The position numbers and the translations under genes are program-made. The notes under the pieces were generated by a model. The model had not been told where the DNA came from and made no database searches. It worked only from the letters and a program-made list of their open reading frames with translations. A stretch of 64,000 nt of DNA from assembly GCA_028554755.1 (NCBI GenBank), contig JAPTOF010000016.1, forward strand, positions 10,514,001 to 10,578,000. The letters are read 5' to 3'. The first letter of the stretch is position 1; every line of letters begins with the position of its first letter. The stretch is from Cordia subcordata. Taxonomy: Eukaryota; Streptophyta; Magnoliopsida; Boraginales; Cordiaceae. Shown one piece after another: positions 12,191 through 24,296 of this stretch.

Positions 12191-12880
12191 TCAATCCAAT
12201 CCACCACGATCAAGCATGTCAACCAAAGTCATTCTTCTTGGAAACCTTGGAGGCAATCTCAAAATCATGGCATCCTCCATCTCAATAGGCAGATGAGTGG
12301 CCACTATGACAATGCCACCTTTCTTTCTGTGCTCTGCAATAATATACTCGAGCAATCGCACACCTTCATCATCAAGAGCCACAGAAGGTTCATCAAGGAA
12401 CCAAATAGGGCGATCGATCGCTAACAACCTTGCCAGCTGTAACCTTTTCCTTTAACCCATGAAGAGTATTCTTGCTTTGTCTTTTGCTAGTCTCCCTAGC
12501 CCTATAAGCTCTAGGGCGGGCATAGACCTCCCATGCTTGCCTTCAAGAACCTCAAACCATTGAGCATTGTCAAGGACTCTAAACTTTTCTTTGATGGCAT
12601 CCTTCAGAGAGAGCTAATTGAGTTGAAGCTTGTATTGATGGAAAATGACTGAATCAGAGATATCATGACTGTTCCAGAGTATCTCACAAACTGATGGTTT
12701 GGAAAAGCCGGCCAACATACGCAAGAAAGTGGTTTTGCCCAAGCTGTTAGTGTCTGTGAGCAAAAGCGCACTGCCATCGTGAAGGAAGACATTTACATGG
12801 CGCAGTATTTGTTGGGCATTTCTCATGCATAAGACATTGTTAAGCAGAAGCCTTCGAAGTGGGGGTTTACGTAAAGACAT
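12191..12880 (-). pseudogene. ABCI1: CcmA/ABCI1 (cytochrome c maturation ABC ATPase) pseudogene
   Basis: Reading the minus strand from ATG at 12880 to TGA at 12191 gives one colinear frame of 229 codons, about the length I recall for the plant nuclear CcmA homologue (ABC transporter I family member 1, the ATP-binding subunit of the mitochondrial cytochrome c maturation exporter). Two in-frame stops break it: TAG at 12616-12614, where the family has Trp after QLN, and TAA at 12454-12452 inside the ABC signature (FMG-stop-RKRLQLAR, where LSMGQRKR is expected). The Walker A loop reads TDTNSLGKTTFLR instead of a GxxGxGK[ST] loop. Walker B (PIWFLDEPSVALDD) and the His-loop region (IVIVATHLP) are well kept. 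No intron is seen in the frame; if the parent gene has coding introns this is a retrocopy. The copia-1 element ends 36 bp beyond its stop codon. Confidence 0.9.
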
Positions 12881-15574
12881 GAACGTTACAAATGTTTGTT
12901 AATGTAATATAGCCTAGTGAATACTGCCACAAAGAGAGATCTTGCAAAATTTTGAAACACAAAAGGAAAAGAATGTTAGTTTTAAGGACCCCTTAATAAA
13001 TGTCCAAAAATAAGAACATGACCCATGTACATACATGTTCATAAATAGCTCAAAATTTCACAATATTCATATAGCCAGATTGTGGTGTCTATGCTAAAGA
13101 TGATCCAGTTATAGTAGATATCTTCTGAACAGCAAAGGATTGATATTGAGATTTGAAAAATAATATGGTACAAAAAATAATATGGTATGAGGATGATGTC
13201 ATATCACATCCTTAGTACAATGATGTCTATGGTGTCAATTTGATACTGTACAAGATAATATTGCAAAGATAGCAACATTAGCTAGATGGCCCCTTATACA
13301 GAAAGAAGAGTGGATAAAAATCTTGTTTCAGGACAATGAACCCATTTCATGCAAACAATTAGATCACTGTAACAACCCTATATTAACTCAACCTCGACAA
13401 CATCACTACACAACCAAGTGAACATTGAAACAATATGTCTTGACAATAGGAACAAATATTAAAAATATATAATTTCACTGCTTTCGGGAAAGAGAAACAT
13501 AGAGTCCAAATGCTTATACCAATTCCTTTAGATTCTGTAATGCTTTATTCTAAATTATTTAGAAAAAATCCAAATGGCTAACATAAAGTAAGTTACTTCT
13601 ATCAATTCTAATAAATAGTACGCATTTTAAACCAATATCAGGCCAAAAGACAAGCTAATAAGAAGGTAGTCAATCTTCTATTCTCTTTCCTATATAACTT
13701 CATGTAACAAAAGAATCTTGAACATGTAGTAGAAGCATAACACGAAGATTTGATATAATGAAGAACTCAAATTTCTAAAATATAAGGAGCACTAGAACTG
13801 CCTTAAATGGCATTTATTAGATATTGCTATATTTTTGTATGAGTAAGTTGTATGCATAAGATAACCACCTATAAATTTACACAGAATGACAAAAGGGAGT
13901 CTACCTATATGATGATAATGAGACCTAAAGGATCGCAAAGGGAAGAATAATAGGTTGGAACAAACCAGGTGCTTCAGGTATGATAGATTAACCTAGAGAA
14001 AACTATAACTCTAAGCAAGAAGGTAAAAATTGAGAGAAAGATCCACAAAATAGGTAGCATCAAATGACTAATAGGAGGAGGATACAATGATGCTACATAA
14101 TCTCCATGTGAAATTCCTTTTTTTTCCCCAACAAAAGATGTAGTGAACAAGAGAAGCTCACATTTACTTTGTAGGTGGGGCTAATCTTCACCTACCAGGC
14201 TTGGGCGAGCTCAGATAACTTATGCTCATCATTTAGTACTAAGCAGAGTTCACAATCAGAATCTTAATTTGGCAGTATAGATGAAATATTCGATATTCCC
14301 AACTCAAACACAATTTTGCCATAGGGAACAACAAGATAATGAAAGAAAAATTCTACTCTTGCACTTTACCATTTTCCAAGCATTTACTTACATAGTGTAC
14401 TACACTGACATAAGCATTAAGTAATTGCTATAACCATATCTGAATATTCGCAACAAAGAACCATTTCAAGCATCCAATCAAGCAAGAAGTGTCTATAATG
14501 ATCAGCAAACGGTAATGTTATATCAGTGTGTTTATGCATAAAATACCATGAATGACTCTATTGGATAAAGAAGGGCCCATCTCCCATTGAAAAACAATTA
14601 ATTATAAGCATATGCGAGAGCAACAAATAATGTATCATATCATGCATACAACTCAGTATGATAGACTTGAAGACAAAAACCACTTGAGAAGTTAACAAGA
14701 GACTGAAAGCAAGCAGAAATCAGCTTGCCAAATCCAATTGGCTGTTTAGGGGACATTTGCGCAAACCTGTAGTATAAGCTGATAACGATCTTTTCGCTCA
14801 TTTCACCCTAATATATATTCTAGTCATTTCTTTTTGTTTTTTTGGTTAAACCCCATCCCGTGGATTGAACCCAAGAGCTTATGCCTAAAAGAGATAGTCT
14901 TAACCATTTGAGCTATTCCTTAATCTCGCATATTTTAACCATTCACTTGCAAATTAGGTGCTATGACCCAAGCTCGATTACCAGCCTCTTTAACACATTT
15001 AAGCCTAATAAACACCCGAAATGCTTAATCCTACACTGACAACTATAAAAGCAACCAATTATCATCTAACATTTTAAACTATGAGAATGAATAGTCCCCA
15101 CCTTTACCAATCGGCCGCCCATTACTTGGCGAAGAGGATCACATGAGGCCCCAAACTCTCTTTACAGTAAAAGATTAAGCCCCATGAAATATGAATGGAC
15201 AAACCTGATTCTATATATCATGTGATTTTTGTCATAATATCAAGGATCAAAGATATACTAATCCAATCAATACTTCATCAAGAACAATATATACAATCAG
15301 ATACGCCAAACAATGAAAGCTCAATTCTTAAACCCTTTAACTTATGATTCTCTTTTTTCCTTTCTCAAATATCAAATGAAAATATTAATACCATAGATTG
15401 TTCTATTCTATTATATTATAGTATATTATATGGATAATCTTACCCAGCAAATGAAAAGGAAGTAGAGATGTGGGCTAAGTGTACGTGGCAAGAGAACCCT
15501 TTTGGATGTCCAGAAGAAGCAATCACGCGGTGCAGAAGAGACGCAAAGTAAAGGAAAGAGAAGTAAGTTTGAAT
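12881..15574. other. No gene seen (2.7 kb)
   Basis: AT-rich DNA upstream of the ABCI1 pseudogene on its strand. No credible coding ORF and no recognisable protein match in any frame. It could be the former promoter or a leader intron of the ABCI1 copy. The only structured item is the SINE-like insertion near 14828-14921. Confidence 0.5.
14828..14921 (-). repeat. tRNA-derived SINE-like element
   Basis: On the minus strand the segment reads GGAATAGCTCAAATGGTTAA, later GGGTTCAATCCACGGG, then AACC followed by an A-rich tail (the T-run at 14830-14843 on the plus strand). TAGCTCAAATGG resembles a pol III box A and GGTTCAATCC a box B, spaced as in a tRNA. Internal promoter at one end and A-rich tail at the other is the SINE layout. 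No target duplication was found, so a tRNA retropseudogene is an alternative. Confidence 0.6.
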
Positions 15575-15683
15575 TTAAAGGGTGTTTGGCTTTGATCAGC
15601 ATTAAATAGGAAAAATTATGTGTGGGTGCTTTTTTTAAATGACTTATAAGAATTTAAATAAGTAAAGCCAAACACCCTCTTAA
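15575..15683. mobile_element. Small MITE-like inverted repeat element (about 0.1 kb)
   Basis: AGGGTGTTTGGCTTT at 15579-15593 is matched by its exact reverse complement AAAGCCAAACACCCT at 15664-15678, and the similarity extends a few bases outwards. The centre is AT-rich. TIRs of the type GGGTGTTTGGCTTT occur in short hAT- or PIF-like MITEs; the superfamily is not certain. Confidence 0.7.
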
Positions 15684-16459
15684 ACCCCTTCCAAACTTGT
15701 ATACAAGTCCTTTATTTTAAAAGTCATGAACTGTTAGTATTATTATAGTTGGACCACATTGGAAGGGGTAAATCTACAAAATGACCTATTCATTTGGAAC
15801 GAACCGTTCAAAAGTGGCCGCGTGGCAATGAGGTAAAAGGTGTAAAAATCAAAGTTTGCATAGTTTTTTCTTGCCCCAAACACAAGACAAAACTACTCTC
15901 CAAATGTAATTCCCTGCCTAGTTTTTTCTTTTGATTCGGTGTTGCTCGCCAGGGTTTTTCTTCTGACATGTCAAGTGTGACATGACATGAGTTGATTGTT
16001 GAAAGGAAAATGTGAAAAGTACAAAGATTTTCAAGATCGTTAGAACTTACTCGGTAAGCATTTCGCAATATAAATAATAGCCATGCAATGTTTGGAAAAG
16101 CATACTCGTAAATTTTTAACTTTAGTACATTAATATAATTTCATTGGTAGATATTAACGGTTTAAACATGTTTTGCCTGCACTAGAAAGTCCCGGTATTA
16201 TTTGATTCTATTTTTACTTTTTGTAATGTTATTATATAATAGTTGATTTTAATATTTTTTTTATTGATGTTAAAGTCACTACTACTAATTTTATTATTAT
16301 TTATACATTATAGTACTATTTTTCTATTTTTATTATTATAGTTAATATTTTAATTTCCATCATAACAATAGAATATTACAATAATTATTGTTAATAGTAA
16401 ACTAATAATGACTAATTTTATAATTACACTATAAATTAATATTTTTTACTCATATGTCC

Positions 16460-16503
<44 letters not shown>

Positions 16504-16741
16504 TAATAATACAATTTTAATGTAATAAGAGTATTATTTATATTGTACTAGTATTAATAATAATATTAATAGTAATAATAAGAATAGTATTATTAGTAAA
16601 AAATATTACTTGTATTATTACTATTAATAGTAAGACTATTATTATTAATTATTTTTACTTATATCATTACAAATGATACTATTTTAATCTAATGTTCATA
16701 AATATGTAATTTGTCTTATTATATTGTGGAGTTTACAAATA
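15684..16741. other. No gene seen; AT-rich with ATA microsatellite
   Basis: A minus-strand 86-codon ORF (16068-15808) matches nothing I know. From about 16200 the DNA is almost pure A/T with many AAT/ATA words, including an uninterrupted (ATA)n microsatellite at about 16460-16501. Confidence 0.6.
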
Positions 16742-18864
16742 ATGAATTTTGATATCAATGAATTAATTAATGAAAAAGCGTAATATGTAAAAGAAATTGA
16801 TGAAAATGACATTGCATCTTTATCGAGTGATAAGGGCAAGTCAACGCTTTACAACATAAGAGCGACGAAAGATCCTCGGTCATACTTTTGTGGACGAAGA
16901 TGAGGCGTATAGATTTTACAATTTGTATGCTCAATTTCATAGGTTTAGTATCTGAAGATGTACCATTAAAAAAAATAATGAGCAGATTGTGAGTAGAATA
17001 TTTGTATTCCTATGCTGATTCTAGGGGAAAAGAATTTATAGATTTGAGAGGTAGGAAAAAACAACACAAGCCATTGATGAAATGTGATTGAAAGGTTATG
17101 ATGCGGATAAAACTTGACAGTAGCCAATCATGTTATGTGGTGAAGAAATTTGTAAGCCAGCATAATCACGAATTAGTTCTGGCATTTGGCATTCCATTAC
17201 TTCGTTGACACTGAAGAATTGATGAAGGTTAGACAAATCAAACTCGAGTCATGCTGCGTATTTGGAATAAGCTTTACTAAAATCATGGATTTATTTAGGC
17301 AGGCGAATATCACAGCGTAGAGTTTACAGGAAGGACTTTTTCAATGCAATAAGATGGGATAAATGATAAGAGGTATCGATAGATGATGCCAATGTTGCAT
17401 TAATTAGCATTTTGGCAAGGCAAAGCTGATAGTGACCCTGCGTTCTTTTTTAGTCACATGTTGATGATGACAATCGGTTAGATAAGCTATTATGGTGCAA
17501 CAACTAGTCGAGGAAAGAATATGAAGCATTTGGAGATATGTTGGTGTTGACGGAACTTATAAGACCACTGAATACATATGTCCTCTTGTGATTTTTGTTG
17601 GGACAAACAACCATCGGAACACATGCATGTTTAGTGCTACTATCATAAGAAATGAAAGCATTGGCTCCTATATATAGGCGCTTAACACGCCTTTACAAGT
17701 AATGAACAACAGGAGACCACTGTCAGTTGTAAAGGACAAAGACAAGTCTATGCACAGTGCTATTAGGCAAGTGCTATTAGACGTTCAACATAGTTTGTGT
17801 AAGTGGCACCTTCAGCACAATGTTAGCACCAATATGAAAATCAAGGATTTCAATGGAATCTTCAATCATTACATTTCACTGAATTGTTTTGTTAATAAAT
17901 TTGAGGAGTTGTGGCAGCATATGGTAGCTCAGTACGAGATTTAAAATAACAAATAGATTCAGCAAGTGTACCAGAAGAAACAAATGTGGTTAGAGTCATA
18001 TCTTCGTGGCCATTTCTTTGGGTGGGTAAAAAGTACACAGTGCTGTGAAGGGATAAATGCGTTTTTGAATAGATATTTGGGTACTGATAAAAAATTAATT
18101 CACTATGTAAAGGATTACCACAAGGTGTTGGAGCGTATTAGAGTCAATGTCATTGACGCGGAAGTAAAGAGCAACTACAAGGCTCGAGTACTAACTACTG
18201 AATTAAAGGATTTGTAGGGTCATGCTGCTTCATTTTTCATCAGGGTAGTCTTCTTTGAGATCCAAAATCAAATAAAGTTGCAATTTTTTTTATGGCACGT
18301 TCAACTTAATGTTAATGGCAACATATTAGTGGCGTACATTCTTGTTGATAAGAAATATTCCAATGTATTACGAGAAGTGACACTTGAGCGAGCCACAATG
18401 GAACTGAGGTGCACTTGTTTAATGTTCGAATCGGATGGAATACCTTGCTCACTTATGATATATGTCCTTAAATGTGAAAGATATGAGGGGTTTCCGACTT
18501 CTTGGATAAACAAGCGTTGGACATCGGAGATTACAAAGAACTTTGTGAGAAGAATTTGTCAGATTATTCAATTGATCATGTTGAGGTCGCACAACATGAG
18601 AAATTGATGGCATTGTCTGCAGAAATGATATTGTTTTGGGAAGTAAGCGGACAAAGGTCATGGAGTGGTGAAGGATGAAATTGTAAATTTGATTCTCATG
18701 CAAAGGAAATCTGCGAAATACGATCAAATAGTCGATCAAATGAAACTGGCCCATCGCAAAATCATCAGTTTGATTTTAGAAATCTTAAAATTCCAAGGCC
18801 AAGATCAACGAGAAATCCAAATTCAAGACGTGGACCAAGACATTGTTCGAGATGCGGGTAAATG
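16742..18864 (+). pseudogene. FAR1/FRS-type (Mutator-derived) gene, broken
   Basis: Remnant of a FAR1-related gene, plant transcription factors derived from Mutator-like transposases. From ATG 16742: FAR1 DNA-binding domain (VDEDEAYRFYNLYAQF near 16890-16950; VVKKFVSQHNHELV near 17140-17180), MULE transposase core (DGTYKTTEYICPLVIFVG near 17555-17610; the Asp of VVKDKDKSMHSAIRQV near 17730; CKWHLQHN near 17800; WLESYLRGHFFGWVKSTQCCEGINAF near 17990-18070), then a SWIM-type zinc finger (LRCTCLMFESDGIPCSLMIYVLK near 18405-18475). Many stops and frameshifts occur (near 16951, 17015, 17210, 17675, 17944, 18217), so no full protein can be made. It could be a decayed domesticated FRS gene or the transposase of a dead MULE; no terminal inverted repeats were found. 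Confidence 0.85.
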
Positions 18865-19221
18865 AATACATTTTTTAGTTAATTTTACTAGTTAATATAT
18901 TTTTTTGTTTACCTAATGCGCCAGCAATTATTGTAAGTCAATGGGACATTAGTCGACTACGTGTTTGAAGAGCCGGAACAATGCTTCTAAAAACAGCACC
19001 ATGCCTATTTTCTCGTCAAACCTTTTGGAAATATGTATTACAATTTTAGAGGCCCAGTTAGTCAATATAGGGTAACAGCAGTGTCATGGGATACATATCG
19101 ATTCTCAAAATGAATATGCTTCATCGAGTTCTTCGTTCTATTATCAAAATAACCAATTTCGTAGATAGGGTATGTCATTATTAATTTCAATAATTAATAA
19201 TTCTAGTTTAAGTTTGACCAG
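18865..19221. other. No gene seen
   Basis: AT-rich spacer between the FAR1-like pseudogene and the MITE. Weak fragments could be the former 3' end of the FAR1-like gene; nothing recognisable. Confidence 0.4.
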
Positions 19222-19446
19222 GGGCCTGTTTGGATTGGCTTTTTTTCAAGAAAAAGTACTTTTTTCCTAAAAAAGTTATATTAAATTTGCAATAACTATT
19301 TGATTTGGTTTCTAAAAAAGCTGAAACTTTGAAAAAAGCTCAAATACAGCATTTTTTAAAAGCCAGAATTTTCAGCTTTTAAAAAAAACTGTTTTTCAAA
19401 AGCTGTTAAAAAAGCTCTTTTGAAAAAAGCCAATCCAAACGATCCC
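19222..19446. mobile_element. hAT-like MITE (225 bp)
   Basis: Starts GGGCCTGTTTGGATTGGC and ends with the near-perfect reverse complement GCCAATCCAAACGATCCC. The similarity of the two arms extends through a T-run/A-run into TTTTTTCAA, about 27 bp. The interior has further inverted AAAGCT/AGCTTT words so the whole can fold back. TIRs starting GGGCCTGTTTGG are typical of plant hAT-like MITEs. No matching 8-bp target duplication was found. Confidence 0.75.
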
Positions 19447-19773
19447 TAGGTTATATTATTAAATTATTTACATAATAAGTAAAAGATATTGATTAAAATA
19501 ATATATAAAAAATTTATTCCTTTGATTATTACAAAATTTTAAAAAATTAAGTTTTATTATGTAATATGAATAATTAAGAATTATTACAAAAATTTAAAAA
19601 TCAATAAAGAATGTGCTACATGTCGTTTACCTTTAAAAATTTTTACTCTGGTTATTTATATAAATAACTCTATTACTATAAAATAGACTAATTAATTAAT
19701 TTTTACTTCCTACTGAAAATCTTAAATAATTCACTTTCCTCGTAAACAACTCCCCATCTCACACCCCCTCACT
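19447..19773. other. No gene seen
   Basis: AT-rich DNA, probably the upstream region of the GRF-type pseudogene that follows. Confidence 0.4.
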
Positions 19774-20640
19774 GTGTCAAGCCCCCCCTACAAATTTCAA
19801 GTTGTCATAATCCCTATAGTGTTGTGTTGTCCGCATCCCATCTCTCTCTCTCTCCGACTCATTCTTTTACTAATTTTTTTTTTTACTCTACTTCATCTTC
19901 TCTTCTCCTTCAACAAAATAAATGAACTAAAGTCTTCTTCTCTCTCTTTGCTTGCTCATTGCCTTTTCTTTCAACTAAGCGACACAACTCTCCATCAAAA
20001 GAGAAAATAAGGTAAAAAATTTATAACTTATAGCTCTTCTTTTCTCCTTTAATGAAGGAAATATATGCATGTTTGTGTTAGCTTATTTCTCGTTGTTTTT
20101 GTTTTTTCAATTCTTCCTATTTTTGCTCTTTGATTTTTACTTTTTCGAAATATTAAAAAAATATATGCATGCATGTTCACTCATTTCACATATTAACCGT
20201 GTAATAAAAATTATAAGATTATAATTTTAGTCATTAGTGCTATTAATATTATATTATGATTGTTGTTATAGGATGTCAACTAATAGCGCTACCGGTGCTG
20301 GAGACTACGAATACTTGGACCTATGATATGGTAATCAACGGTGCCATTACAACCGATAGGCAGAGATTCGGATTGTGATGTATTTGGACAAGGCCTTTTT
20401 TAGCAAGCTTTTTTACACTTGTAGCACGTGTGATTACTTCAAGTGGTATGTGACAAGACCAATTACTCTGTAAGAAATTGGCTTAGCTCTTCATCCGACC
20501 CATACCTACCATGTAGATGACGATGATGATGAAGTAGAAAGACCTATGCAACTAGCTAGACCAGTGAGAAGGATGAAGTTTGACAACTTCAAGCTGTCTC
20601 TGATGTTGTTTGTTTATGTTTGCTTATTTATATTTATCTA
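19774..20640 (+). pseudogene. GRF-type zinc-finger gene remnant with leader intron
   Basis: A pyrimidine-rich 5'UTR-like stretch (TCTCTCTCTCTCC near 19842) leads to GAAAATAAG|GTAAAA near 20010, a plausible donor. An acceptor TTGTTATAG lies at about 20271, then ATG at 20273 opens MSTNSATGAGDYEYLDL. The next residues (after a stop near 20323) follow the GRF zinc-finger pattern of small plant proteins: NQRCHYNR, stop, AEIRIVMYLDKAFFSKLFYTC, STCDYFKWY. The first Cys pair is reduced (CHY where CxC is normal), the NPGRRF core is changed, and more stops follow. GRF fingers bind nucleic acid; small plant genes of this type often have exactly this leader and opening. Identification rests on spacing and the C-YFKW end, so moderate. 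Confidence 0.5.
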
Positions 20641-20879
20641 CGTTGAATTGAAGACTAATATGGTACTCTTTTAGTTTATGTTAAATTGTTTTTTATGTTT
20701 TACGGTTTTTTTAGCTTTTTAATATATTAATGCAAGTATTGTGTCTATGTGTGTTTAATTTTATGGTTCAATGTAGCTTGTTATGTAAAAAATAATTTCT
20801 GAAGTTTTATGTGTTGGAGATGAAGTAAACTTAAAAAAAGTTTTAAGTTTATGAAAAAGCAGGGCCATGTTTTTTGAAG

Positions 20880-21135
20880 TTCCATATTTTTTTTCCTAAG
20901 AGCAGTGATATTTTTTTGTTTATTGCATGGAGATTAAAAACTCTTAAAAATCATTTAAGTTTGACGAAATAGTAGGAGCAAAGCTAACTTTTTAAGTCAT
21001 TTATTATTTTTTTTTGTAGCAACGATATTCTTTTGTTTATTTCATAGAGAGGAAGAACTCTTAAAAAGCATTTAAGTTGGATGAAAAAGCAAGGCAAAAT
21101 TTTTAAGTTATGCAATTATTCCTTTTTTTTTATAG

Positions 21136-21172
<37 letters not shown>

Positions 21173-21225
21173 TATTACATGTAGACAAAGAACTCTTAAA
21201 AAACATTTATATTTTCTTTTCAAGG
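20880..21225. repeat. Tandem repeat, about 115-bp unit, three imperfect copies
   Basis: Three units share TTGTTTATTxCATG-type, AAGAACTCTTAAAAA and CATTTAAGTT-type words (for example around 20920-20960, 21030-21080 and 21165-21215). The third contains an (AT)n microsatellite at about 21139-21169. No coding potential. Confidence 0.65.
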
Positions 21226-21507
21226 TTAACTTAGAGATCATGAGAAGAAAAAGATTAATTCTAATTTTGAAACTTTTGAAATTGATGCATGGAGATGAGT
21301 CTCTTAAACTTTTGAAATAGATGCCAACATAATACTAGCATGAAACTTCAAAAGATATCATAATCCATTTACTTCTAATTTAGTTCATTTCTAGGTTTCA
21401 AACTCTATGTAGACATTTCCAAAACTTGAAATTGTCTCTAAAAACTGGAGAACTGCTGCCTAATAAAGGTAATAAAAACCATCTAGTACTCATACATGTA
21501 TAAACCC

Positions 21508-22895
21508 TATTGACATTGTGGCTTAAATGATAACTATGTTTTGATGATGAAAATGAGATTGATGATGAAAATGGAATCACTTGTGAAATATGTGGTGAAT
21601 GTGATGATGCATATGAGTTATGGATAAATGACGTATGTAGACAAATAGTGAATGATTGCTTTGTGAACTCAAGTGTGCTTCTATTGTTTCTACTGACTTG
21701 TTTGCGTTTTTGAGCAATTATGCTAAAGCTTATGCATTGGAGCTGATCATCCGCCACCATAAGCATTGAAGATTACATGTATCAAGTGGTATGGTGACAT
21801 AAGGATGGAGACAGAAGACATAAGGGGAGTGGCTGTAGATTTTATTATAAAGATGCCTTACTCTTAGTCTTCTAATTCTCTCTCTCGTTTAGTTTAAAAA
21901 TGAGATATTATATGACTAAACTTGTTTTCAAAGTGATTTCATGTCTTTCAAAATGTTTTTGTGCTAAAAATGTTTTTAGACTGTCTTTCAGGTGATAGAT
22001 CATGGTTTTCTTATAAAACAAAATCTTGAGTACTACTCGGCTTACTTTATTAGGGTAATGGATGGGTATTTTTACCTCACTTGGTAGTATTTTTTTAAAG
22101 TATCCATATTTTACTCTTGTCGAAATACCGAACACGATTTATCTCACTTGTAGCTTGTTGAGGGCACCTTGCCGGTGTACTGGTACGAAGGAAAGTCCAT
22201 TTAAAAGCTTTAAACCTTAGATTTTTATCTTGAAACTAGTCATTAGATGTACGATTTTTAACCCCAATTTTTCTACAACAGTCAAAAACTTCAATTTTGA
22301 TCGTTCACCTTTGTATCTAATAACTAATTTTCAAATATGGCATATAAATATCACCTATCTTTATTCTTTTAGCAAGAATCCAAGAATTAAGAGTTTTAAA
22401 GTTTCAAAAAGAAAAAGAAAAAGAGAGAGAGTAATACAAGAAGAGCTTCACTTTTCTTAAAGCATCTATAGGTCTTGTATTAATCATCAATTCCAACTTG
22501 TGCTTTACACTTTTCAATATCTTTATCTTGTAAAAGTTAGGATTTGGGTAGATTAGCCTTGTGGGTTTGAATTTATAAAATAATTGCAAGTGGGTTTCTT
22601 GGTTTCGGGTTGAAATCAAGGTTGTACTGTTGGTTTTTGAGCTTAGCTAACTTTTGCAAAGCTCAAGGTGTTAGCGGAGTTGTTGAAATTCTCTAGTGGG
22701 ATACTTGGGAGAGGATATAGGCTTAATGACCAAACCACTATAAATTGTTGTGTGCTTTTTAATTTTCTCTTGCTGTGCTACTCAAATTTTGCAATGCGCT
22801 TTTGTAATCTACTCAACAAACAATTTCCTTCAAGTTTGATAATTAAAGTTTTTCAAACTCTATTCACCCTCTCTAAAGCTAGCTTTCCACTCACA
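21508..22895 (+). repeat. 5' LTR of the Sirevirus
   Basis: 1388 bp. It begins TATTGACATTGTGGC, aligned with TGTTAATATTGTGGT of the 3' LTR, so the canonical TG has become TA. It ends CCACTCACA. Colinear with 34412-35801, with many substitutions; clearly an old insertion. Confidence 0.9.
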
Positions 22896-22897
22896 AG

Positions 22898-22910
22898 TGG
22901 TATCGAAAGC
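22898..22910 (+). promoter_or_regulatory. Primer-binding site, initiator-Met tRNA type
   Basis: TGGTATCGAAAGC, two bases after the LTR end, matches the usual TGGTATCAGAGC complement of initiator-Met tRNA with a few changes. Confidence 0.8.
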
Positions 22911-23516
22911 TTGGTCTTACGAGCTAGACCAATTGTCTTATAAGAGGTTTGATCATGTCATGCGGGTCTTTTAAGTTTGATGAAAGGTTTTCACTATTCA
23001 AGCCACTGAAGTTTGATGGAATAAACTATTTGTATTGGCAACATTGTGTGGAGATTTATGTCTAATTGATTGACTATGAGCTTTGGACGTTGGTTGAAGA
23101 TGGTCCATATGTGCCTGTAAAGATGAATGATGATAGGACCACTGTCCCAAAGAAGAAAAATGAGTTGACCAACGAAGATAGAGCCAACCTCACAAAGAAC
23201 TCAAAGGTACTTAACATTATCCATTATACTTTAAATGAAACCAAATATAGTCGGTTTTGCAATTGTGAGTCGGCTAAGAAAGTTTGGGATATGCTTGAGA
23301 TGTCATGCCAAGGTACTACCCAAGTCAAAGATACTAAGATTGGGTTTTATATTCATAAGTATAAGATGTTTAGGATGATGCCCGGTGAAATAGTTAGTGA
23401 GATGTACCAAAGGTTTGATAAAATTATCAAGAATCTAAGTGATCTAGGCAAAAAGCACCGAAATGATAGTTAAATAAAAAGATACTACTACCTTACCTAA
23501 AGAGTATAATTCTACG

Positions 23517-23570
23517 TGTGACACTTAGACACTTTTCTATAGCAAAAGTGGCTAAGTTAGGGCGGCCCCC
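23517..23570 (-). repeat. 3' LTR stub of the nested gypsy element
   Basis: About 50 bp similar to the inner end of the 5' LTR (shared ACTTAGACACTTTTCTA, then GCAAAA and TGGCT words at 25542-25575). Beyond this the similarity stops, which marks the deletion junction near 23570-23580. Confidence 0.7.
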
Positions 23571-23871
23571 CTTTGTTTGGTACCACATATCGCATCACAT
23601 GGAGGGTCTACCTTTTCATAGGTGATGCCTTTCTTTGTAACAAGGGTTATATGGTCTTTTCCACCTTTCCATAGCCTTTGGTGCCCTCCTTTGGTGAATT
23701 GACTACTATCTGCTCACCCCTACCAACTCTTTTCATGGCTTTTGAGCAAGCCCCCTTATTTTGTTGAAGTCCCTTATCCACTTGGATAGTTGAAAGTTGT
23801 CTCTTTTTGAGTCTAGCTTGGATCTTTGTCGGTACCATACAGGGGGTGTTCTTCTCCATGATCATCATATG

Positions 23872-24291
23872 TTAAAGGTGGGATGTGGGGATGGCCTTTG
23901 CTTGTTTAAAGAACTCTATACCGAGGACAAGCTCAAGGTCATCCATGGGTACCACCATAAAATTTAGTTTCCCCTGACAAGTACCAATAGTTAGAGAAAC
24001 ATTTTCCACCGTACTTGTCAGTGGTCGCAAGCCAGAATTGGCGGTCTTGAGTGACCTTTGAGACTTGTTAAGGGTAAGTTCCAATCTCTTGGCTTCGTCT
24101 TCTACCATGAAATTATGAGAAGCTCCAGTGTCCAACATGGCCCTGGAGAGCTTTTCCTGAATCAATGCCTCCACATACATCAAGCCACCCCTTGATGTGG
24201 CCCTTGGTATCATCTTGACATTCAAAGCATTTAGCAACTGAAGAGAACCCATTTGTGCTTCGTCGGTCTTCTCGCGTTCCTCAATCATCAT
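23872..24291 (-). pseudogene. Gypsy retropepsin remnant (nested element)
   Basis: A 139-codon frame with a clear retroviral-type aspartic protease core: AMLDTGASHNFM (active-site DTG intact), then LKTANSG and VPMDDLELVLGIEF, the usual order of the plant RVP_2 family. In a whole element it would cleave the Gag-Pol polyprotein. Another open stretch (23868-23647) continues what would be the protease-RT linker. No RT follows, because the element is truncated here. Confidence 0.85.
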
Positions 24292-24296
24292 GTTGA

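Noticed and set aside
12629..12880. ABCI1 reading taken as two separate small genes
   Set aside because: Both open stretches are in one frame and the sequence between them matches the middle of the same protein, so it is one gene with two stops.
15808..16068. 86-codon minus-strand ORF
   Set aside because: No recognisable motif, no relatives in the window and no splice or promoter context; probably chance.
16456..16510. ATA-rich run as a functional element
   Set aside because: A plain microsatellite in very AT-rich DNA.
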